DNA from: Clostridiales bacterium
GTDB taxonomy: Bacteria > Bacillota > Clostridia > Oscillospirales > CAG-272
Reading direction: 5' to 3'
Length of the DNA stretch: 38,522 nt
Assembly (NCBI GenBank): GCA_024693345.1
Contig: JAILLB010000122.1
Coordinates: 1 to 38,522, forward strand
Part shown: positions 29,679 to 37,886 of the stretch, piece after piece
Layout: every line of letters starts with the position of its first letter
Numbering within the stretch: the first letter of the stretch is position 1
Notes under the pieces: model-generated
Databases searched by the model: none
Seen by the model: the letters and a program-made list of their open reading frames with translations, nothing else
What the model was told of the DNA's origin: nothing
Translations under genes and position numbers: made by a program

Positions 29679-30734
29679 ATGAGATATCTTTCATTTGACA
29701 TAGAGTGTTCGGATGGAGGAAAAGGTGCAATTTGCTCATTTGGCTATATCATTGCCGATGAGGAGTTGAACATTGTGGAAAAGAGGGATATCCTGGTTAA
29801 CCCGGAATACCGATTCTTCCTGGTTGGACGGAGAAAACGTCCGGACATACAACTGTCTTATGCCATAGAAGAATTCACACAATCTCCCTCGTTTCCGAAT
29901 GTTTACGAAGAGATAAAAGAACTGCTTGAAAATCCGGATCATGTTGTCATGGGATACGCCGTGTCAAATGATGCGGATTTTATCCGAAAGGACTGTGTCA
30001 GGTATAATCTCCCGTGCATCAATTTCACATATTTCGATATTCAAAAAATACTGAAAATTTTGTCTGAAGACCCGAACCAGTCATCTCTGGAAAAAGCTTG
30101 TGACAAGTTCGGAATAAGTATGGATATGGAACTTCACAAGAGCGACAACGATGCACTTTTGACATTTAAGCTATTCAAAAAAATCGCTGAAGAGTATGGT
30201 AAAGAACCATATGATCTGCTTAACACTTATCCAAACTGCAAAGGCTCTCTCAAGAACTATATAAGCAGATTTTCTGATGAGACAGAGCACAAAAAGAACA
30301 TCATTAAGCCCAATCCAAAAGGCAAAAACAATTGTATAATAAACGGCACCATAAACAAAATGCTGTTCACCAGATTCTGCAGATATGTTTATCCAACAGA
30401 TCCATCAAGCGAAGAAAAGCCTTTGAGAGGAAAAAAAGTCTGTATATCTGACAGATACGAGAGATACCACTTTAAAGAAATGATTCACATTGTCCAGCTG
30501 ATATGCGACCTCGGCGGACGTTATACAATTATGGCTTCCGAAGCGGATTTGTTTCTGACTTTTAACGATATCGAAGGCAATGGCAGAATGAAGTACTTAA
30601 AAGAAGACACAACAATAGTTTCTTTGGAATCATTTCTGAAATTCAACGGAACATCTTTCGAGACAATAGAAAAAATGCGGCCAAAGGACATTGTTTACTT
30701 GGAAAACGACAAGTATTCCATTGGCAGGTATTAG
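29679..30734 (+). CDS. DEDDh-type 3'-5' exonuclease with C-terminal BRCT-like domain
   Basis: YLSFDIECSDGG, VVMGYAVSNDADFIRKDC, HKSDNDALLTFKLF match DnaQ-type Exo motifs. The C-terminus LRGKKVCISDRY...LICDLGGRYTIMASEADLFLTF...TTIVSLESFLKF fits the BRCT pattern. Confidence 0.75.
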   Translation: MRYLSFDIECSDGGKGAICSFGYIIADEELNIVEKRDILVNPEYRFFLVGRRKRPDIQLSYAIEEFTQSPSFPNVYEEIKELLENPDHVVMGYAVSNDADFIRKDCVRYNLPCINFTYFDIQKILKILSEDPNQSSLEKACDKFGISMDMELHKSDNDALLTFKLFKKIAEEYGKEPYDLLNTYPNCKGSLKNYISRFSDETEHKKNIIKPNPKGKNNCIINGTINKMLFTRFCRYVYPTDPSSEEKPLRGKKVCISDRYERYHFKEMIHIVQLICDLGGRYTIMASEADLFLTFNDIEGNGRMKYLKEDTTIVSLESFLKFNGTSFETIEKMRPKDIVYLENDKYSIGRY

Positions 30735-30742
30735 GAGGATTC

Positions 30743-30937
30743 ATGAACCCGGTAAAATTTTCTGTGGGAGATATCATTGAACTGAAAAAGAATCACCCAT
30801 GCGGCGGTAACACTATGACGGTTCTTTACGCGGGTTCCGACATTAAACTCAAGTGCAACAAGTGTGGACATGAAATGACCGTTGAGAGAATAAAAATAGA
30901 GAAGCGAATCAAAAAAGTGATTTCTCCGTTAAGTTGA
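30743..30937 (+). CDS. DUF951-family small protein
   Basis: FSVGDIIELKKNHPCGG...DIKLKCNKCGHEMTVER, about 64 aa, with CxxC motif. Confidence 0.88.
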   Translation: MNPVKFSVGDIIELKKNHPCGGNTMTVLYAGSDIKLKCNKCGHEMTVERIKIEKRIKKVISPLS

Positions 30938-30955
30938 GAGTAATTGTTTTTTCAC

Positions 30956-30984
30956 TTGAAAAGTTCGCGCGGATATTGTATTAT
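30956..30984 (+). promoter_or_regulatory. Sigma-A type promoter for the P-loop / sigma-like gene pair
   Basis: TTGAAA (30956-30961), 17-nt spacer, TATTAT (30979-30984). Confidence 0.7.
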
Positions 30985-31005
30985 CAATTTAGAGATTATT
31001 AACAT

Positions 31006-31027
31006 GGAATCGAATCAAATCGATTCC
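31006..31027 (+). repeat. Perfect inverted repeat / leader hairpin abutting the RBS
   Basis: GGAATCGA-atcaaa-TCGATTCC, immediately followed by GGAAAGAG and ATG 31044. Confidence 0.8.
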
Positions 31028-31043
31028 GGAAAGAGTGACTGAT

Positions 31044-31451
31044 ATGATAAAGCTAATTGCCGGCCTTAAAGGATCCGGAAAAACAAAAACTCTGATTGAA
31101 ATGGTTAATTCAGCTGCAGAACAATCCGAAGGATCTGTCATCTGCATCGAAAAAGGAGACAAACTCCGTTATGACATTTCATATCGTGCAAGATTAGTCA
31201 ATGTTCAGGAGTATTCAGTTGAAAGCGGTGAAGCACTGTACGGATTTGTAACTGGTGTTTGCGCATCCAACTATGATATAAAGCACGTATTCATTGATTC
31301 AGCTCTCAAAATTTGTCAAAACAATGTATCTTCATTCGAAGAATTCGTTAACAAAGCAGCTGAATTTGCAGCAAAAGATTCCATCGATCTGGTCATTACA
31401 GCATCAATTGATGAAGCTGACCTTCCGGATGGTTTGAAGAAGTATCTTTGA
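31044..31451 (+). CDS. Small P-loop nucleotide-binding protein of unknown function
   Basis: MIKLIAGLKGSGKTKTLIEMV contains Walker A GLKGSGKT; weak Walker B HVFIDSAL. ATG 31044 rather than GTG 31035. Confidence 0.75.
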   Translation: MIKLIAGLKGSGKTKTLIEMVNSAAEQSEGSVICIEKGDKLRYDISYRARLVNVQEYSVESGEALYGFVTGVCASNYDIKHVFIDSALKICQNNVSSFEEFVNKAAEFAAKDSIDLVITASIDEADLPDGLKKYL

Positions 31452-31468
31452 TAGAATAGGAGCATCAT

Positions 31469-32815
31469 GTGAACAAAGAGAGACTCAATGATTTATTGAA
31501 AGAGATGCACACTTGTGATGACACTCGCAAGGAAGAAATAAAGAAAGAAATTTACAATGCTTACGTAAAGCCAGTTTTGTATGTGTGCAAAAATGTACTG
31601 TCAGATGATTATGACTATGAGCAGTATGCCGATGATTCATTTACAATGGCTTTCGGAAACGTTGAAAAGAACAATATCGAACTTGGTGCAGATTTTGTAA
31701 AAATGCTGAACATTGCAACGATATACACCTGTTCTATGAAATTGTCATCATCTCCCGAATATCTCGACTGGACCAAATCAAAAGCTACAAATGTCGCTGG
31801 TGTTACAGAGGCAGATCCGGATGAAATGATAGATTCTGCTGTATACAGCGAAACAGTCAAGATGGCTATCCCGTCAATGCTCAGAGAATTGCCCGCACAG
31901 GAAAAGATTTGTGCTTATGCTTATTACTTCCTATATATGAAACCGAGCATGATTGCATGGGCAGTTAACCATGCAGAAAATGTCATTGAAGATAAATTGA
32001 ATTCAGTAAGAAGCTGCATAATGATGAGCATAAGGTATTATGCCGGTTCAAATGATAAAGAGGATTTATCCTTCACAAGACAAATCATTCATGACTTTTT
32101 GGTTTATGACTCAACAAGAACAATTCTGAGAGGCGATGCTTCAGCTGACCTGCATCCCGAGACATACACTGCAAGAGACCATGCAATGACCCAGAAATCC
32201 AGGCCGAAACCTGCTCAGGAAAAGAAACAGAACCTCGAAGATACCAATCTTCTTGCTGCGGCAGAGATTATTAATCTTGGCGGCGCCGGTGGTGAAGATG
32301 ATGGAGCACCAAAGGACGAAAACAGACCTTCAAACGATGTACCCGATCGCGATCCATCTGTAATAGATTTCGATGAACCCGACGATGAACCTCAAAAGAA
32401 AAAGAAGAGTACACTTGCAACAAACAAGACGCTCCTTATCGTGGTCATAGCCCTGGCTGTGACACTTGTTGTTGCTCTCGTTGTAATTGCATTCACCACA
32501 CCTCTGTTTAAGAATCTGTTCAATTCCAGCCCGACGGTTGTTGAATCCATTGAAACTGTTCAAACCACCATAAACATTAAAGTCGGACAAACTGTTGATT
32601 ATACAAGTTATTTTTCCGTGAAACCTTTAAATGTGACTTATTCGACAGATTTTAAAGATTCAGGCGTTTGGTATGTATCTTCATCAGACTCAGCAATAGC
32701 CATTGTCAATCAAGCTGACGGAACAGTCACAGGGGTTGCAGTTGGCGAAACAACAATCAATGTTCTGGACAAAACAACAGTAAAGTCTGCAACAATAAAC
32801 GTTGTTGTTTCATAA
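31469..32815 (+). CDS. Membrane-anchored protein: sigma-70/ECF-like cytoplasmic region, linker, one TM segment, C-terminal Ig-like (Big2-type) domain
   Basis: N-term YNAYVKPVLYVCKNVLSDDYDYEQYADDSFTMAF (sigma2-like) and LRELPAQEKICAYAYYFLYMKPSMIAWAVNHAENVIEDKLNSVRSCIM (sigma4-like); charged/Pro linker; TM TLLIVVIALAVTLVVALVVIAF; C-term SSDSAIAIVNQADGTVTGVAVGETTINV is Big2-like. GTG start behind AGGAG. Confidence 0.65.
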   Translation: MNKERLNDLLKEMHTCDDTRKEEIKKEIYNAYVKPVLYVCKNVLSDDYDYEQYADDSFTMAFGNVEKNNIELGADFVKMLNIATIYTCSMKLSSSPEYLDWTKSKATNVAGVTEADPDEMIDSAVYSETVKMAIPSMLRELPAQEKICAYAYYFLYMKPSMIAWAVNHAENVIEDKLNSVRSCIMMSIRYYAGSNDKEDLSFTRQIIHDFLVYDSTRTILRGDASADLHPETYTARDHAMTQKSRPKPAQEKKQNLEDTNLLAAAEIINLGGAGGEDDGAPKDENRPSNDVPDRDPSVIDFDEPDDEPQKKKKSTLATNKTLLIVVIALAVTLVVALVVIAFTTPLFKNLFNSSPTVVESIETVQTTINIKVGQTVDYTSYFSVKPLNVTYSTDFKDSGVWYVSSSDSAIAIVNQADGTVTGVAVGETTINVLDKTTVKSATINVVVS

Positions 32816-32830
32816 CAAGCATAAATAATT

Positions 32831-32870
32831 ATCCGGTACCATGAATTTGGTACCGGATTTATTTTATCCT
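32831..32870. terminator. Hairpin terminator between convergent genes
   Basis: 11-bp perfect stem ATCCGGTACCA / TGGTACCGGAT with 6-nt loop, then TTATTTTAT. Confidence 0.8.
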
Positions 32871-33700
32871 TTGTATTTATTCCTCAAGAGTTCAATCTCT
32901 TGTTTATATCCATCAAGTTCATTTGGAGTTTCAAGAATGAAGGGAATACCTCTTGTGGCTTCGTGGTTTATCACGTTGGACAATATATCTAAACCTATAT
33001 AGCCCTGCCCAATCTTTTCGTGTCTGTCCTTGTGAGCACCTATTGGATTCTTGCTGTCATTAATGTGAATTGCTTTCAGTCTTTCAAGACCGACAACATC
33101 ATCAAATTCATGGAATACTTTGTCAAGATCATGAAGGTCATATCCCGCATCCCATATATGGCATGTGTCCATGCACACTCCAAGATTGGAGTTGTTTTTT
33201 ACCCTGCGTATAATCTCGGCCAACTCCTCGAATCTTCCGCCCACTTCTGATCCTTTTCCCGCCATTGTTTCCAATAATACAGTTGTATTTTTGGCGGTTG
33301 GAAGTACTTCGTCAAGCAGTTCGACTATTTCCTGAATTCCGATTTCAAGTCCTTGACCAGTATGACTGCCGGGATGAAAATTGTAATAGTTTCCGGGGGT
33401 ATATTCCATTCTTTTCATGTCATCAAGCATCATCTCTTTGGCATACTCACGGGTGCTGTCTGTTGAAGAGCACGGGTTCAGGGTATATGGTGCGTGGGCA
33501 ACAAGATTCTTTATGTCATTTGCTTTCGCAATTGCAATGAACTTATCCACATCTTCAGCTTCAATTTCTTTTGCAGCTCCACCTCTCGGGTTTCTTGTGA
33601 AGAATGCAAAAGTATTGGCATTTATACTGACTGCGTCATTTCCCATCTGGGCATAACCGCCTGATGTTGAGAGGTGACAGCCTATTCTTAGTTTTTCCAT
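32864..33700 (-). CDS. nfo: Deoxyribonuclease IV (AP endonuclease, endonuclease IV)
   Basis: IGCHLSTSGG, LVAHAPYTLNPCSS, NFHPGSHTGQG, LLETMAGKGSEVG, GVCMDTCHIWDAGYD, HINDSKNPIGAHKDRHEKIGQG. Confidence 0.97.
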   Translation of the reverse strand: MEKLRIGCHLSTSGGYAQMGNDAVSINANTFAFFTRNPRGGAAKEIEAEDVDKFIAIAKANDIKNLVAHAPYTLNPCSSTDSTREYAKEMMLDDMKRMEYTPGNYYNFHPGSHTGQGLEIGIQEIVELLDEVLPTAKNTTVLLETMAGKGSEVGGRFEELAEIIRRVKNNSNLGVCMDTCHIWDAGYDLHDLDKVFHEFDDVVGLERLKAIHINDSKNPIGAHKDRHEKIGQGYIGLDILSNVINHEATRGIPFILETPNELDGYKQEIELLRNKYKG

Positions 33701-33701
33701 A

Positions 33702-34796
33702 TCAAACGTTAAACCTTATAAGAACGATATCTCCGTCCTGCATCACGTAATCTTTGCCCTCGCTTCTTACGAGGCCTTTTTCTTTAGCGGCATTCATCGA
33801 ACCACAATTGACAAGATCATCAAATGATACAACTTCTGCTCTTATAAAGCCCCTTTCCATATCCGAGTGTATTTTTCCTGCTGCCTGAGGAGCTTTTGTT
33901 CCTCTGACAATAGTCCATGCTCTGACTTCTTTCGGTCCTGCTGTCAGGAAACTGATATAACCGAGAAGGTGATAGCTTGCTCTGATAAGAGCATTTAATC
34001 CGCTCTCCTGAATTCCGTAATCTTCTAGGAATGACTGCTTGTCTTCTGGCGAAAGTTCTGCTAGTTCAGCCTCAACCTGAGCACATACAGATATTACTTC
34101 TGAACCTTCACTTGCCGCAAATTCTTTAATCTTCTTGAACATCTCACTGTCTTCAAATCCGCCAGACAGCATGCTCTCGCTTATGTTTGCCAGATAAATG
34201 ATAGGCTTAAGTGTCAAGAGGTTCACATCGGACAACAATTCTTTGTCATCTTCTGAAAGATCTATTGTTCTTGCGGATTTTCCGCTGTTGAGAACATCTT
34301 TGATGTGGTTGAGAGTGTCAATGGCAGAGAGGAGTTTCTTGTCACCTTTGGCAAGTTTTTCAGTTCTTGCAATCTTTTTTTCAATCTGTTCGAGATCAGC
34401 ATAAATCAGCTCGAGGTTGATTATTTCTATATCTCTCATCGGATCGACAGAACCTTCAACATGGATGACATCTGTATCGCTGAAACATCTCACCACATGA
34501 ACTATTGCATCTACTTCACGAATGTGTGAAAGGAACATATTACCAAGGCCCTCGCCTTTAGAAGCACCCGCAACCAATCCGGCAATATCGACAAATTCAA
34601 TAACTGCAGGAGTATATTTTTCCGGGTGGTACATATCAGCAAGTACATCAAGCCTCTTGTCCGGAACAGTTACCATTCCTATGTTAGGATCGATAGTGCA
34701 GAAAGGGTAATTTGCCGAAGCAGCACCTGCGTTTGTGATTGCATTAAACAATGTGCTTTTTCCAACATTCGGAAGACCGACAATTCCTAATTTCAT
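33702..34796 (-). CDS. ychF: YchF/OLA1-type GTP/ATP-binding protein
   Basis: MKLGIVGLPNVGKSTLFNAITNAGAASANYPFCTIDPNIGMVTVPD, FVDIAGLVAGASKGEGLGNMFLSHIREVDAIVHVVRCF. ATG 34796 preferred over upstream ORF extension. Confidence 0.96.
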   Translation of the reverse strand: MKLGIVGLPNVGKSTLFNAITNAGAASANYPFCTIDPNIGMVTVPDKRLDVLADMYHPEKYTPAVIEFVDIAGLVAGASKGEGLGNMFLSHIREVDAIVHVVRCFSDTDVIHVEGSVDPMRDIEIINLELIYADLEQIEKKIARTEKLAKGDKKLLSAIDTLNHIKDVLNSGKSARTIDLSEDDKELLSDVNLLTLKPIIYLANISESMLSGGFEDSEMFKKIKEFAASEGSEVISVCAQVEAELAELSPEDKQSFLEDYGIQESGLNALIRASYHLLGYISFLTAGPKEVRAWTIVRGTKAPQAAGKIHSDMERGFIRAEVVSFDDLVNCGSMNAAKEKGLVRSEGKDYVMQDGDIVLIRFNV

Positions 34797-34863
34797 ATTA
34801 TTATTTCTCCTTGTGAATAGTTGTGAATATAGTATTCCGCAACATCCTGTATTTTTCACATTC

Positions 34864-34892
34864 ATTATATCATGTCGGATTATCATTCTCAA
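34864..34892 (-). promoter_or_regulatory. Sigma-A type promoter for ychF
   Basis: Minus strand TTGAGA, 17-nt spacer, TATAAT. Confidence 0.75.
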
Positions 34893-34944
34893 CATTTCCG
34901 CATTATTAATGCACAAATTCGCCACATTGAGTTCATAACATATT

Positions 34945-34997
34945 TACACGTATGCGCATGTGCGCCCTTTACTTTACGTGTACTGCTATGATATAAT
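34945..34997 (+). promoter_or_regulatory. Promoter and inverted-repeat operator candidate for the two-component system
   Basis: TATAAT at 34992-34997 with TTTACT 18 nt upstream. Perfect 8-bp inverted repeat TACACGTA (34945-34952) / TACGTGTA (34975-34982). Confidence 0.55.
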
Positions 34998-35043
34998 ACA
35001 AAAAGCAAAACGCTCCCAATCCAATAAAACGAGAGGATATATC

Positions 35044-35733
35044 ATGAGCACGAAGATTCTAACAATCGATGATGATAGAAATATATGCGAGGCAATCAAG
35101 CTTTATCTGGAAAACGAGGGATATGATGTAGCTACAGCAAATGACGGAGCTGCAGGCATATCGACATTCAAGAGTTATGACCCGGATTTAGTATTGCTCG
35201 ACATAATGATGCCACAAAAAGACGGATGGCAGGTTTGCAGAGAAATAAGAGAAATCTCATCCAAACCAATAATTATGCTCAGTGCTAAAGGTGAAGTAAT
35301 AGACAGAGTGGTCGGTCTTGAACTCGGTGCAGATGACTATATGGAAAAGCCATTCGACATGAAAGAACTTCTCGCCAGAATCAGAGTGGTTTTGAGAAGA
35401 TGTCAGAACAATAAATCAAGCAATGAGGAAAAGACAGTCAAGTTTGACAAAATTGAGATTTCGCTTGACAAATATGTTCTCATTCTTGACGGACAGTCTC
35501 TGGATATTCCTCCAAAGGAATTGGAACTTTTGTATTTTCTTGCATCAAACTACAATCACGTTTTTACGAGAGATCAGCTTCTTGACAAAGTTTGGGGATT
35601 TGATTTTCTCGGTGATTCGAGAACGGTTGATGTTCATGTAAAAAGACTGAGAGAGAAACTCGAAGGTATCAGCGACAAATGGCAACTCAAAACAGTCTGG
35701 GGTGTTGGTTACAAATTCGAAGTCAATGAATAA
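35044..35733 (+). CDS. OmpR/PhoB-family response regulator
   Basis: REC domain KILTIDDDRNICEAIKLYLENEGYDV...LVLLDIMMPQKDGW...GADDYMEKPFDMKELLARIR plus winged-helix GDSRTVDVHVKRLREKL. ATG 35044. Confidence 0.95.
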   Translation: MSTKILTIDDDRNICEAIKLYLENEGYDVATANDGAAGISTFKSYDPDLVLLDIMMPQKDGWQVCREIREISSKPIIMLSAKGEVIDRVVGLELGADDYMEKPFDMKELLARIRVVLRRCQNNKSSNEEKTVKFDKIEISLDKYVLILDGQSLDIPPKELELLYFLASNYNHVFTRDQLLDKVWGFDFLGDSRTVDVHVKRLREKLEGISDKWQLKTVWGVGYKFEVNE

Positions 35734-35760
35734 TGCCAGGCAAAATATGAGGTAAGCATT

Positions 35761-37230
35761 TTGAAAAAAAGCATTTTTAAAAGATACTTGACGGCTTTTC
35801 TGGTGATAAATTTTGTTAGTTTTCTTATTCTAACAATAGTACTGACATCGATGACAATAAGATCATCAAGAATGCAGAAAGACCAGATAGTTCAAAACAC
35901 AAGCAATCTTTGTAAAGACTACATAATGGCAGAGATCAAGGATTATTATCCAAGATCGACAAGCCTTGAAAAGTTTGTGTTTGAAAACAAGAATGATCTG
36001 TACGGAATGATAAACATCATCTCAAAGAACAATGAAAGAATGATAATTTTTATCACGGATGCAGAGGGAACTGTTCTTCTTTCCACAGATAGGATGTTTG
36101 AAGGCAAAATCGAGGACAGCAAGATTATTGAGAAGATTGGTTCGGATGATGCTTTCGTTATGTCGACTGATCTTAACGGGGTGCTTGGAAAAATCAATGT
36201 TGCTCATGTGTCATCCATAAAACAGCCATCAGGTGAAACAGTTGGTTCTCTCATAATCTGTTTTGAGAGAGAAAGTATTGATAATCTGACAGCCACAACT
36301 ATTAAGACAATTATTTTTGTAAGCTTGGGAGTCATGATAGCAAGTTTTGTCGCTGTCTACTTTATAAGTGAAAGAATATCCGCTCCTTTGAAACAAATGA
36401 GAATAGCGACCAAAAACTATTCTGAAGGAAATTTCGATCAGAGAATCCCTGTCAAAGGTGAAGATGAAGTTGCTGAATTGGCAAAAGCATTTAACTCCAT
36501 GGCAGACTCCTTGTCTGATTTGGAATACATGCGAAGCAGTTTTCTTGCAAACGTATCCCACGATCTGCGCTCGCCTATGACAACTATATCAGGCTTTATT
36601 GACGGCATTCTTGACGGCGCAATCCCGCCGGAGAAACAATCATACTACCTTGGACTGATTCAACAGGAAGTCAAGCGTCTTTCAAGGCTGGTTACTGACT
36701 TGCTGGATATTTCTAGACTTGAATCTGGAACCAAGAAATTTGATTATTCGCAGTTTGATATAACCGAGACAGCCAGAGTCATTCTTTTGACTTTTGAGAC
36801 GAGGATAGACGCAAAGAAACTTGATATCGAATTCAATGCTCCTGATGACAAGTTATTCGTCTATTCCGACAAGGATGCTATATACAGGGTTCTGTACAAC
36901 CTTTGTGACAATGCAGTAAAGTTTTCAAAAGACAATGGCAAATACATCATTACAATCAAAGATGAAAAGGAATACGTTTCAGTTTCTGTATACAACGAAG
37001 GCATAGGAATATCTGTAGAAGACCTACCTCATGTTTTTGACAGATTCTATAAGAGTGACAAGAGCAGGGGCCTGGACAAATCAGGAACAGGTCTTGGACT
37101 TTACATAGCAAAAACAATCACTGAAGCTCTCGGCGGAAGCATAAAAGCAGAGAGCGAATATAACAAATATTGCCGATTCACCATCAGACTCAAAAAACAG
37201 TCAGGCAATGACAATCAGGGGGTAAAATGA
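35761..37230 (+). CDS. Sensor histidine kinase with HAMP domain
   Basis: Two TM segments; HAMP ISAPLKQMRIATKNYSEGNFDQRIPVKGEDEVAELAKAFNSMADSL; H-box FLANVSHDLRSPMTTISGFI; N/G boxes LCDNAVKFSKDNG, SGTGLGLYIAK. TTG start with upstream GAGGT. Confidence 0.94.
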   Translation: MKKSIFKRYLTAFLVINFVSFLILTIVLTSMTIRSSRMQKDQIVQNTSNLCKDYIMAEIKDYYPRSTSLEKFVFENKNDLYGMINIISKNNERMIIFITDAEGTVLLSTDRMFEGKIEDSKIIEKIGSDDAFVMSTDLNGVLGKINVAHVSSIKQPSGETVGSLIICFERESIDNLTATTIKTIIFVSLGVMIASFVAVYFISERISAPLKQMRIATKNYSEGNFDQRIPVKGEDEVAELAKAFNSMADSLSDLEYMRSSFLANVSHDLRSPMTTISGFIDGILDGAIPPEKQSYYLGLIQQEVKRLSRLVTDLLDISRLESGTKKFDYSQFDITETARVILLTFETRIDAKKLDIEFNAPDDKLFVYSDKDAIYRVLYNLCDNAVKFSKDNGKYIITIKDEKEYVSVSVYNEGIGISVEDLPHVFDRFYKSDKSRGLDKSGTGLGLYIAKTITEALGGSIKAESEYNKYCRFTIRLKKQSGNDNQGVK

Positions 37231-37880
37231 GTAATCTTGTTGCACCATCGCTTTTAGCTGCGGATTTCTCCAATCTTGCTCATGAAATAGAGCGGGTTGA
37301 GAAGGCGGGAGCAGACATGCTTCATCTAGATATAATGGACGGAGTATTCGTAAAGAATATCTCTTTCGGCTTGCCCGTTGTCAAATCAATACGCAAGTGT
37401 ACCAAGCTGCCTTTTGATGTCCATTTGATGATAATTGACCCGATAAAATACATAGACCAGTTTGTTGATGCGGGTGCTGATTCAATATCTTTCCATTACG
37501 AATCTTGCAAGAACCACATGGAAGTTATTGACAGGATAAAATCTCATGGCATAAAAGCATGTATGGCGGTAAGTCCCGAGACTTCTGCCGAAGTTCTCAG
37601 AGAATTCAAAGACAAACTGGACATGTTCCTGATTATGACAGTACATCCCGGCTTTGGCGGGCAGAAACTTGTTGAGAGCACACTGGACAGCATAAGAACA
37701 GCTCATGAGATTTCAAGAGAGACAGGATTCAGAGTACCGATTGAAGTTGACGGCGGAATAAACAGAGAAACGCTCAAACTCGTAACAGATGCAGGTGCTG
37801 ACATAATAGTCATGGGAAATGCCATATTCACGTCAGATGACCCGAAATCCATGATAGACTTTTTAAGAGAAGGAAAATAA
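37227..37880 (+). CDS. rpe: Ribulose-phosphate 3-epimerase
   Basis: VAPSLLAADFSNLAHEIERVEKAGADMLHLDIMDGVFVKNISFG, DVHLMI, MTVHPGFGGQKLVEST, EVDGGINRETLKLVTDAGADIIVMGNAIF. ATGA overlap with the kinase gene. Confidence 0.96.
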   Translation: MSNLVAPSLLAADFSNLAHEIERVEKAGADMLHLDIMDGVFVKNISFGLPVVKSIRKCTKLPFDVHLMIIDPIKYIDQFVDAGADSISFHYESCKNHMEVIDRIKSHGIKACMAVSPETSAEVLREFKDKLDMFLIMTVHPGFGGQKLVESTLDSIRTAHEISRETGFRVPIEVDGGINRETLKLVTDAGADIIVMGNAIFTSDDPKSMIDFLREGK

Positions 37881-37886
37881 GAACCG

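Noticed and set aside
34797-34925. N-terminal extension of the ychF ORF
   Set aside because: YchF starts at MKLGIVGLPNVGKST (34796), and a good promoter (34864-34892) lies inside the extension.
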